A stretch of DNA of 64,000 nt from Termitomyces sp. T153 (GCA_018296165.2 JACKQL020000015.1:806001-870000); one strand, 5' to 3'. Counted from the first letter of the stretch, positions 21,291 through 33,692 are shown. The notes: generated by a model not told the origin, from the sequence alone. A program made the numbers and translations.

Positions 21291-22448
21291 ATGGTCAAAC
21301 TTGGTCGCACCGTCCCAGTGGGGCGCTTTCGCCATGGAAAACGCCTTCCCCAAGACAGTGACGTTCATGGGGATGACGCCGATTCTGGTATCGCAACTGA
21401 GCTCGATACTATTATAGGCATTCCTACCATTGTGAATGATGCTACTAGCACTCCCACCGTTGTGTTCTTCACTGTCACTGACACTAGTACTGTCGTTACG
21501 ACAGCTACCAGTCCAGGTGCAGACAATTCGCCGTTCACTCGAACTACCGCTTCCTCAAGTGCATATAGCTCTGGAGGAGCCAATGATACTCCGAACACAG
21601 AAATGAGTGATGCAGCTGCTCCCACGGATAGTGTCATGCTGTCATCATCCTCATCATCATCGGGCCTACCTGTTGGTGCAGTTGTCGGCATTGTCCTTGC
21701 TGTTATCCTTCTCGCCGCGGCTAGTGTCTTCTGGTTCAGGAGGCGATCTATCGCAAGTCGCCTAAAGAAACAGCAATTGACCAAGCAGCAACAGAATGCC
21801 CCTTCCTTCCTTTTCATCGAGCCCAAGGAGCCCGTGAAAGTCCCGCCGTTCTCCGTTACTAACGTTAATACGCTCCAGCCATATCGTAGCGGAGATCCTG
21901 GGGCTCCTGCGAAAACGATGCTTGCAGATCCAGGCGGCAAGATTCAACCGGCACACAATGGGCTTTCTTACATCCCTCATTCTACTCCTCGCCTCTTGCC
22001 AGCGGCAGGCATACATGATGCACATACAACACATATTATACCTGCCAACAGGCCACGCAGTGGAGTCTCTACCCACGATTTGCCGTCCCCAGCCTCCCCC
22101 AGCCTCATTGCATCCCCCTCACCACCGAAGCCGGCTGAAACCGCGAAAGTCCGCGCTACATTCATCCCGACACTCCCAGATGAGTTGACAATCAGCTCTG
22201 GCGAGATGGTTCGCATCCATGTGGAGTACGATGACGGCTGGTGTCTTTGTTCGAACGCGCGTGGTGAAATGGGCATGGTTCCTTTGGAGTGTTTGGACAG
22301 GGCTTCTCAGCTCCCGCAGGAGAGACCTGTAAATAGGGGATTCAGGAAGTCGGTCCGGGTAAGCAGTCTCGTTGCCACTCCCAGATCCCCCTATGGTGGA
22401 AATGCCCTCAAGGCATCGTCCGGCGGAAATATCCCCAAGTCACCTTGA
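21291..22448 (+). CDS. Single-pass membrane protein with cytosolic SH3 domain
   Basis: One exon of 385 codons. Residues 1-120 are Ser/Thr-rich and probably extracellular, with no clear cleaved signal. A single membrane helix lies at about 125-148 (GLPVGAVVGIVLAVILLAAA) followed by a basic stop-transfer segment. A low-complexity Pro/Ser region leads to an SH3 domain near residues 280-335, with VRATFIPTLPDELTI, WCLCSNARGEMGMVP and LECLD, the ALYDY, W and PxxY-like landmarks in diverged form. The layout recalls Fus1- or Sho1-type signalling adaptors that sit at growth or fusion sites. Which partner it binds cannot be told from sequence. Confidence 0.75.
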   Translation: MVKLGRTVPVGRFRHGKRLPQDSDVHGDDADSGIATELDTIIGIPTIVNDATSTPTVVFFTVTDTSTVVTTATSPGADNSPFTRTTASSSAYSSGGANDTPNTEMSDAAAPTDSVMLSSSSSSSGLPVGAVVGIVLAVILLAAASVFWFRRRSIASRLKKQQLTKQQQNAPSFLFIEPKEPVKVPPFSVTNVNTLQPYRSGDPGAPAKTMLADPGGKIQPAHNGLSYIPHSTPRLLPAAGIHDAHTTHIIPANRPRSGVSTHDLPSPASPSLIASPSPPKPAETAKVRATFIPTLPDELTISSGEMVRIHVEYDDGWCLCSNARGEMGMVPLECLDRASQLPQERPVNRGFRKSVRVSSLVATPRSPYGGNALKASSGGNIPKSP

Positions 22449-22956
22449 GTGTGAGTACGCTGTGTAGAAAGCGGCAAAAATCAACGGTATTAAAGTGTGT
22501 TTCTTCAAGTTACTAATGATTATCCTTCTTTTACGAGTACTGATTAGCACTGTCTTCTCTTTCTATGGACTTTTTAAATACTTTTCTTACAAGTTTTTTT
22601 TGTTCAAAGTTTGAACTTTTCAACCTGCTGGCTGGCCAGTGATGCGATGAGGTCATAATTGATACTCATCAGGAAATGCGACTGGCACCTCGTTGTCTTG
22701 AACTATCAATATGTTTAGCTGGACGGTGCGGTCTCGAGAAAGAAGAACAGATACGTTATAAGAAGGGTATCTTTGGACGTATGCACTCTTACAAAAGAGG
22801 TTGAACGAACAATGCAAAACATAAAATGACAAAACAAAGGCCTCCTCGATCATCACGTGGCCAATGCCTTTCAGCTGGGATGCTCACTTCTACAAGATTC
22901 AACGTTGCCTCTCAACCACCCTCTCGCACGTATACTAGCGGCGAAGATATTCGCGA

Positions 22957-25179
22957 ATGGCCTCGGCTCCCTTCGCCGACGAGGGCTACATGGAGTGTGA
23001 TGAAGACACAAGCATGATTTCTCTGACTAATCTGAATATCGACTCTCTGGACGAACGCGAAGGCCAGTATCCTGAAAGAAAACCTGCCAAGCTTTGTAAC
23101 CTGACGATACTTCAACAGAACTTGCTTACAGGCTCCTTGTATCTTTGCCCCTCTCGCGCCTAGCAGCTATTCAAAGACGAATCGTGCCCCATTTTCGAGT
23201 CGACATCATCGGCGTACGTCTCTTTCATGTTCGGAATACTTTCGTGCTTATGTCCACATAGTCATTACCTTCCGAGGTATCTCTCCAAATATTCTCGCGT
23301 CTGCAATACGAGACGTTGCTCGTCTGCAGTCTTGTCAACCGACGGTGGAACACCCTCGCCAATGATCAATCTCACTGGATGAGGTTGTGCCGTGAGCGAA
23401 ACTGGAAATGGCGTCAACCATCACGCATTCACCCTCTAGACACCCCGCTCATTCATCACGATGGGTCCAACGATCTTGACGACGAGGGTATGGGCGACTC
23501 TGATGTTGACGGTGACAATGGTGATCGCGAACTCCTACTCAATGACGTCGAGGCTGCCAAGGCTGAGCTGACTCTTATGCATGTCGAGCTCGAGTCCGGG
23601 TTTGAGTCTACCTCGTTCAGTGGTCCACCCGTCGTGAGCCCAGAGCCTTCGATGTCCGGCGCGAGATATACCCTGTATCCCAAGAGCAGTCCTGAAAGGG
23701 ACCATTCTCGACCACCTGCACGGCACTCAGCACCAGCTGCACTCAAAACTATTGGACAGACGCCACATATCAGCCCTGATTACAAGCTTCTTTATCAGAC
23801 GCACATGAAGATCTATAATCGTTTTCGCACTTCGTCTTATAGACTCTCGGCTCTGCAGACACGCGGGGCACCAAACAATGCCCACACCAATACGATATAT
23901 TGCCTGCAGTTGTATACGTACCCTTCTGGACTTCAGGTCCTTTTCACTGGCTCGAGAGATAAGACGGTAAGGGAGTGGAATTTGACCACCGGACTCGTCG
24001 AAAGGGTTATTGGCGGTGTACATACTGCCTCTGTGTTGAGTGTATGTGTTCATGGAGGGTATCTTGCTAGTGCTGGAAGCGACAACCGTGTGGCGGTCTG
24101 GGACCTTGAGAAGAATCAGCTGCACAAAGTCCTTATGGATCATACAGACAGCGTCCTCTGCGTTAGGTTTGACGACCGGCGTCTTGTTTCGTGCTCAAAA
24201 GGTATCGATGTTCCATTTGTTTTTTTGGAAGGTACTCATGCGTTTTCTCTATCGTGAAAAGATCACACTATGAGGACTTATTCATTCCCTGACTTGACAC
24301 CGCAACACATCCTCCGTGCACATCGTGCTGCAGTCAATGCGGTCTCCATTTCTCAAAACATAATCGCATCTGGATCCGGCGACAAGTCTATCAAACTTTG
24401 GGATGCCGATACGGGTAAACTCCTGCGTACGTTCGAACTTCACCACAATCGGGGGTGAGTATATCTCTGCTCCGTTACTGTCGTGTTCATCTTCCCATTC
24501 ATTTTGCTAGAATTGCTTCAATAGACTTTCAATATCCACATGTCCTTACGGGTTCTTCGGATAGACATCTACGTTTAGTCAATACGTTGAACCTCAAGCA
24601 AGGCTGGTCGACTTCCCCAGAATACCTCTATGACCCTCCAGATTTGGCTTCTTCATCGTCACCTATCTCCACTGTCCCTTCTGGCTCCCGCTTCATGTGT
24701 CAATGTTGCGGGAGCGAGAATGTTCATCTTGTACCAAATGGAGTGCAGGGACCGTGTGTGCATAGTGACCTTGTTCGAAGCGTCGTCCTTGGCGAGGACT
24801 TCGTTGTCAGTGGCAGTTACGATTTGAGCATCAAGGTTCCTTCGTTTCGCTGTTTTTTGCCCTTCATTTGAAATTGAGCTGATAATCGTCATTTTTGAAT
24901 CAGGTATGGGACAGGAAGACAGGGGGCATGATTACAGATTTGACCGGTGGACATACTGCACGCATCTTCTGTATTGGCATTGACCGCACCAAAGTAGGAG
25001 TCATCAAAACTGTTCTATGTGTATCATCGCTCACTCTTTAGCAGATTGTTACTTGTGGTGAAGATCAGGTATGATCATCGTTCATCTTCTGATATCAGCA
25101 CTGAATGACGCCCTCACAGCGTATCTGCATTTGGGATTTCTCGCATGGCATCGACACTTCATTCCTTCATCTCTCTTGA
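22957..25179 (+). CDS. F-box/WD40 repeat protein (SCF ubiquitin-ligase substrate adaptor)
   Basis: The first exon ends at 23066 and the second starts at 23132 after a 65-bp intron. The F-box spans the second and third exons, with SLPSEVSLQIFSRL and LLVCSLVNRRWNTLANDQ then W and LC. A long acidic linker follows. WD repeats are clear: LFTGSRDKTVREWNL, YLASAGSDNRVAVWDL, RLVSCSKDHTMRTY, IIASGSGDKSIKLWD, HVLTGSSDRHLRL, FVVSGSYDLSIKVWD, and a last EDQRICIWDF. F-box proteins dock to Skp1 and the propeller presents phosphorylated substrates; Met30/Pof1-type proteins are the closest layout I know. The start ATG is chosen because it gives a clean splice, but an upstream start (22880 region) is possible. 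Confidence 0.8.
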
Positions 25180-25427
25180 ATCACAATAACATTGCATCGA
25201 CAGACTCCATTAGCACCTGCAACGATTGTAGCATTTTCTACATCATCGGACTGCTTAGAATTTTCTCTCCTAGCTTCTTGAGTATTTGCAAGATAGCACG
25301 AGAAATCATTTGATTGCCTGCAGTTTGTAAATGTATCGAATGATGATTTGTCCATAGAATCCTCATGATAAGCAAGTGACTATCCGGATAGTCCAAGCCC
25401 GAAAAATAAGCGATGTGCGGAGATGCA

Positions 25428-26015
25428 CTAGTCCCATTTGCCCTCGGGAGCCCTATCAGGGAGAGCGTTAGGGTCCAATTTAATAATGAAGTCGGGACTC
25501 TCATTGCCGGAGTCACCGAAAACTGAAGCACAAGACACATTAGACACATGGCTAAACAGAAGAACTGAAAGGCTCACGGATAATATTATGCGTTTCATTC
25601 GGGTTTATGAGCGTTGAAGGGATGATAGGCACTTGAACAGTAACGTTGCCATCGCGAAGGCTAAAGCCTTTCGCAAGATATCCCCCTGACGCAAATAGTA
25701 TCAATATCAGTCATGATATCGTTCAATCAACTGTTAGCTACTTACAGTGTCTGAGATAGACTGATGCACCGTTGGAAATGTGCACAGGTGCATTTGACGG
25801 GTCCCTACAACTTTTTAGGTATCATCTTTTTGCCATTCAAGAAATGAAACCTACCATGAGACAGTCGCATTAGTGCCCATGACCCAGACTGTTGTGGCAT
25901 TGGGAGAAATAATTGTGGGGACGAAGACATCCAAGGCTGAGCGCGAGGAGACTACAGCGCTACTGACAGAAATAAACGAGAAAGCGATGGTAGCAAAGAG
26001 CGATAAAAGTTGCAT
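25428..26015 (-). CDS. Small secreted Kre9/Knh1-like (Ser-Thr-rich) protein
   Basis: The frame starts at 26015 with a typical signal peptide (MQLLSLFATIAFSFISVSSA). After it come DVFVPTIISPNATTVWVMG and TNATVSWDP, the start of the Ig-like Kre9/Knh1 N-terminal domain found in GPI-anchored fungal wall proteins. Three introns with GTAGGT, GTAAGT and GTGAGC donors join exons encoding LAKGFSLRDGNVTVQVP and FGDSGNESPDF. The product is about 140 residues, without a Ser/Thr-rich tail or GPI signal, so it is probably freely secreted. A role in cell-wall glucan organisation is only a family inference. Confidence 0.7.
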
Positions 26016-26828
26016 AGTAGATGCGATTGTTGAAACGTTAATGGGTGAAAAGAGTGAGTGACGTGGTAAACGGCGAGAAATTTGAAGGGTAATTAAGTAT
26101 GTTCATTGCTGGAGATTAAGTACTTTGTATGTACGCAAGTATCAGGGTAACTTACTGACACGAAGAACATTGATGTCCCCGTATGGTATTGTTCATCTTA
26201 ATTTCCTAGTTCACCGTCAGCGTGCTTCCTGTCGTATCTTGTCATACATATGTTATGAGTCTGAGTGTGTTCCCTCTCGGGAAAAATGATTATTAACAAT
26301 CTTGCACCCGCCTCAATAATCAGTTGCCTTGGGTGCCAATTTCGAGCCTGACAGAAGAATATGTAAAAGAAGATCAGTTCGGCTCTCAAAGCATGGCGTG
26401 GAGTTTCGAATGAAAGTTACTCGAGGCAGAAGCAAAGTAAGCGCTCCCTGACAACGGCGGATGCCGTTGTATGCATGGTATTTTACAGTACGATGGAATT
26501 TGTCTACCGTCACGACTTGACATTGCTCGAATAGATCAACATTGGGATAAATATCAAGATTTGAAAGTCACCTGGCTGTAATGGGACAATGCGATCCTGT
26601 CAAAATCTAGTTCGGGTGCATAAATCAAAGTAACCACATGCGGTGCTGAGTATAAGTCGTGTCTCTCCATTTACCTAAATAATACATCTTCGGTTATACT
26701 TAACAATGGTGTCATGCACGTGTCGTGAGTTACCCTTGGTAAGGAGAGTCCTCTCCCGAATCATCCTTGAAATGTCCAAACTCCCATTTGAAGCAATCCT
26801 TTTGTGTTACAAGTTAAGGGTCAACTAT
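26016..26828. other. Intergenic region
   Basis: About 0.8 kb between two minus-strand genes. Only short frames without signatures are visible (for example 26313-26513). I see no RNA gene or repeat here. Confidence 0.5.
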
Positions 26829-28195
26829 CTATGATACGAAGATGGGACGCACCACGCAATCCTCCTCCGCTCGTGCTAGAGGCACATCTCTTCCCTCTTC
26901 CCATTCCACGCCATCGATCTCTAGGATCTTCGTTATGACATCGCGAATTATATGTTTCCTTACATCAACTCTCCATCCCAGCTTTCCAACCGTGTCGAAA
27001 ACGATACTCTTTCCTAAATGGCAGTGCGTCTCGAGCGCAAAGCCTACCTGGGCACACGGAGATCCGAAGCCGGTACATGTACCTTGAGGTATGGGATCGC
27101 CGGAATGGTAGACATGAGTTACAGGTACTGGTGGCACTGTAGAATTTTGTACCGGAGGAAGCGGGAGGTGGAGACGATGCGCTGCGAGCCGTTCTCCGGG
27201 AGATTCAAAAGCTACTGCGGGAAAGCCATAGGTAGAGCCAAGGAGGCTAGCTAGTGCACCACCAAGAGAGTGCCCTACTAGCCAAATGTTTGATGATGGA
27301 TGCATGAGACGAAGATCATCCACAAGTCGCTTCGAAAAACCTCAATGAGTTCTAACATCAAGCATGAAAAACACATCAACTGACCACACCGACAGAATAA
27401 AACAAACTATCTTGAATGAGTGCATCGGAGAGGCAAGGGTCATCACACCTCCATCCGTGGACATAGCAGTCACACACTGTCCTGAAAACCCATGATATGT
27501 CGACCCTTGCACAACAGCAGGAGAAAAGTCTAGCGACAGGTCAACAATATTCCTCTATGATAAGGTTGCCTCTGACAGATTGTCATTAAACTTGTCCTTC
27601 TTCGATGTGGGACCATTTAGCGTGGTACCCTTGATTGCTAAAATGATTGTAGAGTTATCGGACGAGAAAAATACATGTCCACGAAAGCCATCTGATTCGT
27701 CTTCCCATCCAAAAGGAAAGCTCTATAGATGCGGCAATATTAGATTCCACTTTTGGAAGCCAATGCGTGACGAACCACATTCCATGCCGCGTCTACCTCG
27801 TACCAATTCTTCTGGCCAGGAAGTGCATATGCATTCCCAGACATACGTGCAAGCTGAGATAGAGTGTGTCTGTCCTCTACATCAGGACCGGATACGATCA
27901 ATTCATCCCATTCTACCATTTCGCTTTCCTGATTATGCAGCGATCTTAATCGTGCATGGTGCAGAGCGTCAAGGGAACGGGGGCGAAAAACCGTGGTTGG
28001 ACGGGTCCTTACTGACATCTGAAGGGCGAGCTCATCCTGTCGACCTCTGACAAAACCGGTAGTAAGTTCCAAATTGTCCCTAGAGTTAGGCCATAATATC
28101 GTTTGTGAGTCGAATGCTAAGAGAGGCTGTGCTTGGGCGATCCGGCATAGCAAGATATTGAAGATATTAGATAACACAAAAAGGATGGAGGTCAT
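26829..28195 (-). CDS. ATG15: ATG15-type class 3 lipase (autophagic body lipase)
   Basis: The N-terminus has a hydrophobic signal anchor ([19 protein letters not shown]). RARSLHN-like and [14 protein letters not shown] segments follow, then after a spliced intron [16 protein letters not shown] and KFNDNL / [13 protein letters not shown] / CDCYVHGW, all characteristic of Atg15. The lipase nucleophile motif is [14 protein letters not shown]. The C-terminal part has [41 protein letters not shown] and ends shortly after. The enzyme degrades membranes of autophagic bodies in the vacuole, reaching it through the secretory route. Roughly five exons are present; I did not fix every splice site in the middle. 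Confidence 0.85.
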
Positions 28196-29168
28196 ATATA
28201 TGACATGTATCTGTCACTGAAAACTAATGAAGCCCTTAAATAAAAGCCGGGCTGCGGACAATGGAGTGTCGTGGAAAGAAAAATCGTCGGTCGCGGTCCG
28301 TGTTGGTCCGCGCCCTCGTTTAGATCTTTGATTGCTTAGATTAGATCAACTCTCTATTATCCTCTCCTCTAGCGACAATTTCTTAAGGGCTATGACGTTA
28401 TTTTAACATCGGTGGATCAAGAAAACGTATACGTACCGAGATTCTGAGAATAAAGAGCCGATACTAACCCTGTAAAATCCTGTCATTTCTCATTTTCCTT
28501 GTTCAGATTCAGGTTCAACGTTCCTCAATGCTCGTAACCATACTAGTACATCTCCCGACTCGGTTAGCATCCATTGTACGTTCATATGCACTACCAAGGC
28601 TTGAATTTGAATAGTAAAATTAACTCTTGAAGATTTATCAAGTCCAAACCAGTCTTTTCTCTCGACGACGAGATTCGAGTTTGCCCCGAGTCATACGCGC
28701 CACACTCTCAGAGAAGACATGCCGTGTAATTGAATCCGAATTGAATCCGATTTCAAACCTCCATATTTTACGTAAGACTTTCACAGGTGCACAAAAACGC
28801 TTAATTGAAGCAGATGACGGATAGCTACGAAAGGCGCAGCAAGTGTAGAGGCTCGGAGGAGTCTAAAACTGACGCGGCATGATGATTGATGTGGAGAAGA
28901 AACAGATCGGTCTCCTGGGAATCTTGTCAGTGTTCGCTAGGGTCGCAAGCAGAGGTCAATCGTAGAAGGCAGGCTGAAAAGAGGGGAGCAAGATAACGGC
29001 TTGCTTACCAATTACACGGGTAGTATGGTAGGCAGGCGTCCGGCCAGATCTTTATATTTACAGCGACAAAAGCGGAGATTCCCACAGTTAGAGAAAGCAA
29101 GAGAGAAGCGAGCCCAAGTCCATCATCGGGAGGAATAGCAACAGTCTACATTTTTGATCATCGTTGTT
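28196..29168. other. Intergenic region
   Basis: Nearly 1 kb between two minus-strand genes. A CG-rich patch (TCGGTCGCGGTCCGTGTTGGTCCGCG, about 28288-28314) lies about 100 bp upstream of the lipase gene and may be part of its promoter. Otherwise only chance frames. Confidence 0.45.
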
Positions 29169-30283
29169 TCATGCCTTGGCGAGGAGCTTCTCGATCTTCT
29201 TCTCCACAGCACTCAGAGCATTGGTGTCTTCTTTCCCTAGCTTCCTAGCCTGTTTCTCCAAGTTTCCAATAATGCGCTCAGTATTTGCTGGAAGGTCTCG
29301 CAACACCTCGAGCGTCGGTTCCACTATAGTTTGAGAGTCCATCTTATGTCAGTTCTGCGTCCACTCGAATGCGACCAACTAAAAAAGAGAAAAGTTACCA
29401 GTTTCCTTGATAGCCTTTTCAAAATCAGCCCAGAGACGATCACGAGCCACGTATGCCTCCCTGAGTTGTGCAAGTAGCTCTTCGTTTTTTCGCTGTCATG
29501 GACGTCAAGTGTGTCATCTGACACCAGATACTCAGAAAATGAAGAAAACACCTACCTGAAACTTGACAAAAGCGTCTTTGATTTCGTCCTCGTTCTGCAT
29601 CGCCAGTATCTCCTGTTCTTTGCAGCCGTTGTTGAAGGTGATGATGCCTTTCGCAAACTTGTCATCGACCTTCAAGTCGATTTGTCCATATATGTCCTTG
29701 ACACGGTTCACATTCGGCACGAGCAGCTCCGCAATCTCCCTCTTGAGTTCCCGACCGCGCTCATTGAATGCAGGCTGTAATAGGCTCACAAGCTCATCAT
29801 ATTCGTGGTCTTCTGGCTCGCTTTCACTGATAAAGTGAATATATGCGCGCTTTTCCAGGGCTAAAAGTACTTACGACGCATCTAAAAGGTCAGAAAACAG
29901 TGTGCTTTCTTCTTCCCAGTGAAATAGCGATTTCTCGTCATCATCAGAGTTCCGCTCGTCATCGTCGCTTTGGGGTACTTCTTCGGTAACCGTGTTGCAA
30001 AAGGTGAGATCGTCGGGCTCAAATCTATGCCGATTGTAGGGTAAAACAGTCCGACGTGGGGGGTTTTCTGTGACACGAGAGTTCCTCAATGGCTTGCGGC
30101 CATGCGGTCGTATAGAATGACCCGACCAGCGTTTCCGGTGTTCATTCATCGTCTTCCCTGGTTGATATGCTAAGAACTACGTGTAAACTGGTACTATCTC
30201 ATGCTTGGGCACTACTCACCCATCGGCTGAGCACCTGATGAATGTCTTTGACGTTGAGGGGGCGATGTACGCGTTCTGACCAT
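29169..30283 (-). CDS. Conserved-looking coiled-coil protein of unknown function
   Basis: The start is taken at 30283 (MVRTRTSPPQRQ). Splicing through GTGAGT, GTAAGT, GTAGGT and GTAACT donors gives about 265 residues. The N-terminal third is basic (RKRWSGHSIRPHGRKPLR), the middle very acidic (SDDDERNSDDDE), and the C-terminal half strongly helical with heptad-like patterns (NERGRELKREIAELLVPNVN, NEELLAQLREAYVARDRLW, KQARKLGKEDTNALSAVEKK). I do not recognise the family. The layout would fit a kinetochore or chromatin-complex subunit, but that is a guess. It is divergent from the first G-gamma gene, 225 bp away, so the two may share a promoter. Confidence 0.55.
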
Positions 30284-30508
30284 TTCGTTCGAGGATCAGA
30301 AGGAATTCAAACTCCGTTGATTTGCCTCGGACGTTATACGGTCATCGCGATATCGCGGTGTCGCCCCTCCTCTCGTCCTCTCGTTTAATTCGGTGCGTAT
30401 AAGGAGTCCTCCTGCCTGAAGTGACTATGCATAAAATACTCAGAAAAGTGCTATTTTTCCAGTTCTAAGCCCGTAGTCGGCAATTCGTTCGTTTTCTCGT
30501 GCACAGCC

Positions 30509-30937
30509 ATGAATTCCAGGCCTCCCAAGGTGAGCGTTGAGCGTAATTGAAAATCTGCAAGCCACTGAGTTTGTTGAGAAGCAATCCATGTCCGAGCTCA
30601 AGTTGCGCAGGTTGATGGAACACAACCAGCGGTTACGGGAGGACCTTGCTTTGAACAGAATACGAGTGAGCGTAGCCAGCGCAGAGTACGTTCCATCCTT
30701 TGCGTATCTTTCTGAAGATACTAATTTACGGTACAGCCTAATCCGCTACTGTAAAAGCACAAAAGATTCTTTGGTACGTGCTTCTGATCCGGCACCCTGG
30801 GCTACTATACAGTGAATGGACCCCGTGTTGATATTTTATCATTAATCTTCCAGCTGCCATCCGTATGGGGGCCTGTGAACAAGAATGAAGACCCTTACGC
30901 ACCTCCAGCACAAGGATGCAATTGTGTAGTTATGTGA
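30509..30937 (+). CDS. Heterotrimeric G-protein gamma subunit 1
   Basis: Four exons. A tiny first exon (30509-30529, MNSRPPK) is followed by an intron of about 50 bp and an exon with [21 protein letters not shown], the coiled N-terminal of G-gamma. After two more introns come [12 protein letters not shown] and [15 protein letters not shown], and the chain ends in CNCVVM, a CaaX box (C-V-V-M) for farnesylation with a nearby cysteine that could be palmitoylated. The length of about 85 residues is normal. It works with G-beta in pheromone and nutrient signalling. A paralogue with the same splice positions, except the first, follows 620 bp downstream. Confidence 0.85.
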
Positions 30938-31559
30938 TTCTTCCACTGTCTCGCTTGCGCCTGCATCTTGTCAACCATACGATCGCTTTCGTGGTTCTGC
31001 GGCCGCGGTCCCCATATACCGTGCACTCTACATACCAGCCAATCAACCTCACGTTCATTTACCCGCTGCTCCCGACCAATGAGCCTTATTCTCATCCGAA
31101 GGGACCTTGTCGAGTTGTTGCTTTCAGTTTTCAAATACGTCTGCTCGGAAATTTGCTGTCCAATCCTTATTTTAGGAACACACTTCCTTTACATAGTACA
31201 TTAATATCATCGTCTGTCTATACCTTACAGGTGTCTATCAAGTATCCACATGCACAGCACGCGCTCGAAATGCTGCAGCGGAATACCTACCGCTCTGCGA
31301 GCTGATAAGTGATGGAGATGCAGTTGGATTGATGGGGCCTGCTTTGTTAGGATTGGTTGTTCTCAGGTTCTCTGATCGTGACGGCGGCAAAAGTACAAGC
31401 GTGAACATTTCTCTAATCACAACATATACTTGACCGCCCCCGGCTGTATTTCCCACTCTTCCCCGCCTCCATCAGCCGTAGGCAGCTCCCAGCTTTTTCT
31501 CTGATAGTCTCACTGATGATCCCGACATATGCAGCTTCACCACTCATATCATATACACT
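30938..31559. other. Spacer between the two G-gamma genes
   Basis: About 620 bp with no gene of its own. The stretch at 31420-31550 is pyrimidine-rich and probably holds the leader of the second copy. Confidence 0.5.
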
Positions 31560-31920
31560 ATGAGCTCTCGTGCAGGCGGCCGTCAGACAATGTCCGAGCT
31601 CAAGCTCCGGCGACTAGTAGAGCATAATCAGCGTCTACGAGAGGATCTAGCACGGCCTAGAGTACGCGTTAGCGAGGCCAGCGCCAGGTGAGCGCCCACC
31701 GCCTTGATTCTGGACCGCAGATTGAGCTCCTTCAGTCTTATCCGTTATTGCAAGACGACGAAAGACCATCTGGCGAGTCCTTAACCCTCCTTGTCTGCTT
31801 ATTATGTGCTCACCGTGCTGCTCTCTCCAGGTGCCATCCGTTTGGGGACCGGTCGGCAAGTCCGATGACCCATACGGCCCACAGAACAATGGCGGCTGCG
31901 GGTGCTGTTCGATCCAGTAA
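31560..31920 (+). CDS. Heterotrimeric G-protein gamma subunit 2
   Basis: Three exons. The first starts [20 protein letters not shown] and continues HNQRLREDL up to a GTGAGC donor. The second encodes [13 protein letters not shown] and the third [17 protein letters not shown]. The end is GCGCCSIQ: a CaaX box C-S-I-Q directly preceded by a second cysteine, the arrangement of dual farnesyl/palmitoyl anchors such as yeast Ste18. The intron after the MNSRPPK exon of copy 1 is absent here. The protein is intact and about 85 residues long. The two genes are tandem duplicates, with different C-terminal lipid signals. Confidence 0.83.
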
Positions 31921-32372
31921 CTATATATCGCACCCAATCTTTCGCCTTGCTTCGCCATTAAGCCATCATACCGGACTTGTAGACTCATTGGAAAAAGACG
32001 ACATGTCCCACCACATCCATATCTCTGTAACCTACTTTATCCCTTCCCTGTTCTTTCTCACACATAGGATACCTTTTCGCACTGGCGCTCTGCTCATATG
32101 TAACTTAATCACTCACCCTCCCACTCCCTCTTTCATCATTTTTCTCGGTTGACTCATTGTACTGATGCGAAATACATATTCTGCGCCTGCCCTCTCCTCT
32201 AGAGTCGAAGTCTGGTCTTTCCCAACATTGACATCTGGCATCTCAAATCTAAGTATCCATATTAATGCCTGTAGACCATCCGGCCAGCTCGGAATGATAC
32301 ATAGTCAATCGGGGTCAGCTTCAAAGCGTGACGATCAAATAAAGGACAGTAACCGGGGCGATTGGACTTCCG

Positions 32373-32993
32373 TTACACTGTTTCTAAGAACCGCTTCAGT
32401 CCTGCCTCGTTGCGCATGCCAACGAAGTTGTCTACGGGCTCGCCATTGCGAAACGCGATCACGGTGGGAAGGGCATGAACCTGAGGAGTTCCAGTGAGCA
32501 AGAAAAGCAAGGCATAACATATGAAACACACCTTGAATTGCTGGACGAGCGGGAGAACAGTCTCGTTCTCGGTATTAATTTTCACGACGTCAATTGGCAG
32601 TTCCGAGCCGGACTTGATACTAGCATCTGTGCTAAACTTTTCCAGGATGGGCGAAAGTTGGCGGCACGGCCCACACCAACTAAAAATTACAACAGGGTAA
32701 GTAAGATAGGTCGTCTGAGTAGTGAGGTAGTGTGCACGACGTACTCGGCATAGAAGTCGACCAGAACAAGTCGGTCTTGAGTGCCTACGACCTTGCTAAA
32801 TGTCTACACGACCAACATTGAGCTTTGTGTTGTTGCTGACGGAGATGCCTCGACGCACCGCAAGGTCTGCATTCGGGTACAGCTCCGAGCGACGTGGCGT
32901 AGCGTGTAGGGCGCGGAATCCTGTCAAGGAAGCACGTCTGAATGACAGTAAAGACCCTCTTTGAAGTGAACGAAGGGTTAGTGACACAGACAT
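32373..32993 (-). CDS. Mitochondrial thioredoxin
   Basis: Exon 1 (32993-32859) encodes an Arg/Ser/Leu-rich presequence (SLTLRSLQRGSLLSFRRAS). After a GTGCGT...GTGTAG intron comes TFSKVVGTQDRLVLVDFYA, and across a further intron DWCGPCRQLSPILEKF with the redox-active CGPC. Then follow VVKINTENE and, after another intron, VHALPTVIAFRNGEPVDNFVG, including the cis-proline (LPT) of the fold. It reduces protein disulfides in mitochondria, fed by thioredoxin reductase. Length about 150 residues is normal including the presequence. Confidence 0.85.
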
Positions 32994-33692
32994 GACTGCG
33001 GGCAGTAAAAATCTGATGTCTGACAAAGCCGCCGACCGCAGTCCGAACCTCTTTGTTTTTCTTGTTGCTATCGCCCTTGTTACTATCGCCGACAGACCGT
33101 CTGGTGACCAAGAGAGTTTGCATCTTTGTTCGATATCTGTCACCCTTCCATCAGCGTACATTGCCCCATGATCTGTTCATTGTACTTGCCAACCGCTTTG
33201 ATCCTCTTGTCCAAGCTATTCTCGTATACCGGCCAAAAGAGCGTTCCTGACTCCGAACAATTGGCGGTGTAGACTCTCCATAAGGTTCCGCTGTGACTGT
33301 ACAATAGCATCCAATTTGGTGTCTATCAAGGATAGGTTCACAAGAGCGACAGCAAACAAGATCATAGAATTGCTGTAAACGGAACAGGGGAACCCTAAGG
33401 ATACAGCTCGTGATTGGAACCTGTCTCCATGTGCACAGCTGACACAGGAACCGTTGAAGTACATAAACCCAGTGGGATGTGGTTGAGATCCCATCCCATC
33501 TTGCTTTCTTCCCTCTTCTTCCCCCTTCCTTTCGCTGATTTTCTTGTCTCCACGAGCAGTGTAAGTGGTCCATCTCAATGCAATGTCTCTGGTAGATGTT
33601 CTGATCAATCTTATCATAGGCTCGGAGTCTGTCCACGGCAAATTTGAATACTTAGATTTATCTATCCTTTCGTCGATCGTTCGCAGGTTAAA
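32994..33692. other. Intergenic region between thioredoxin and cupredoxin genes
   Basis: About 700 bp of divergent promoter region. Two overlapping minus-strand frames of about 160 codons (33151-33698) are open here, but they use different frames of the same DNA and have no family signature. Confidence 0.45.
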
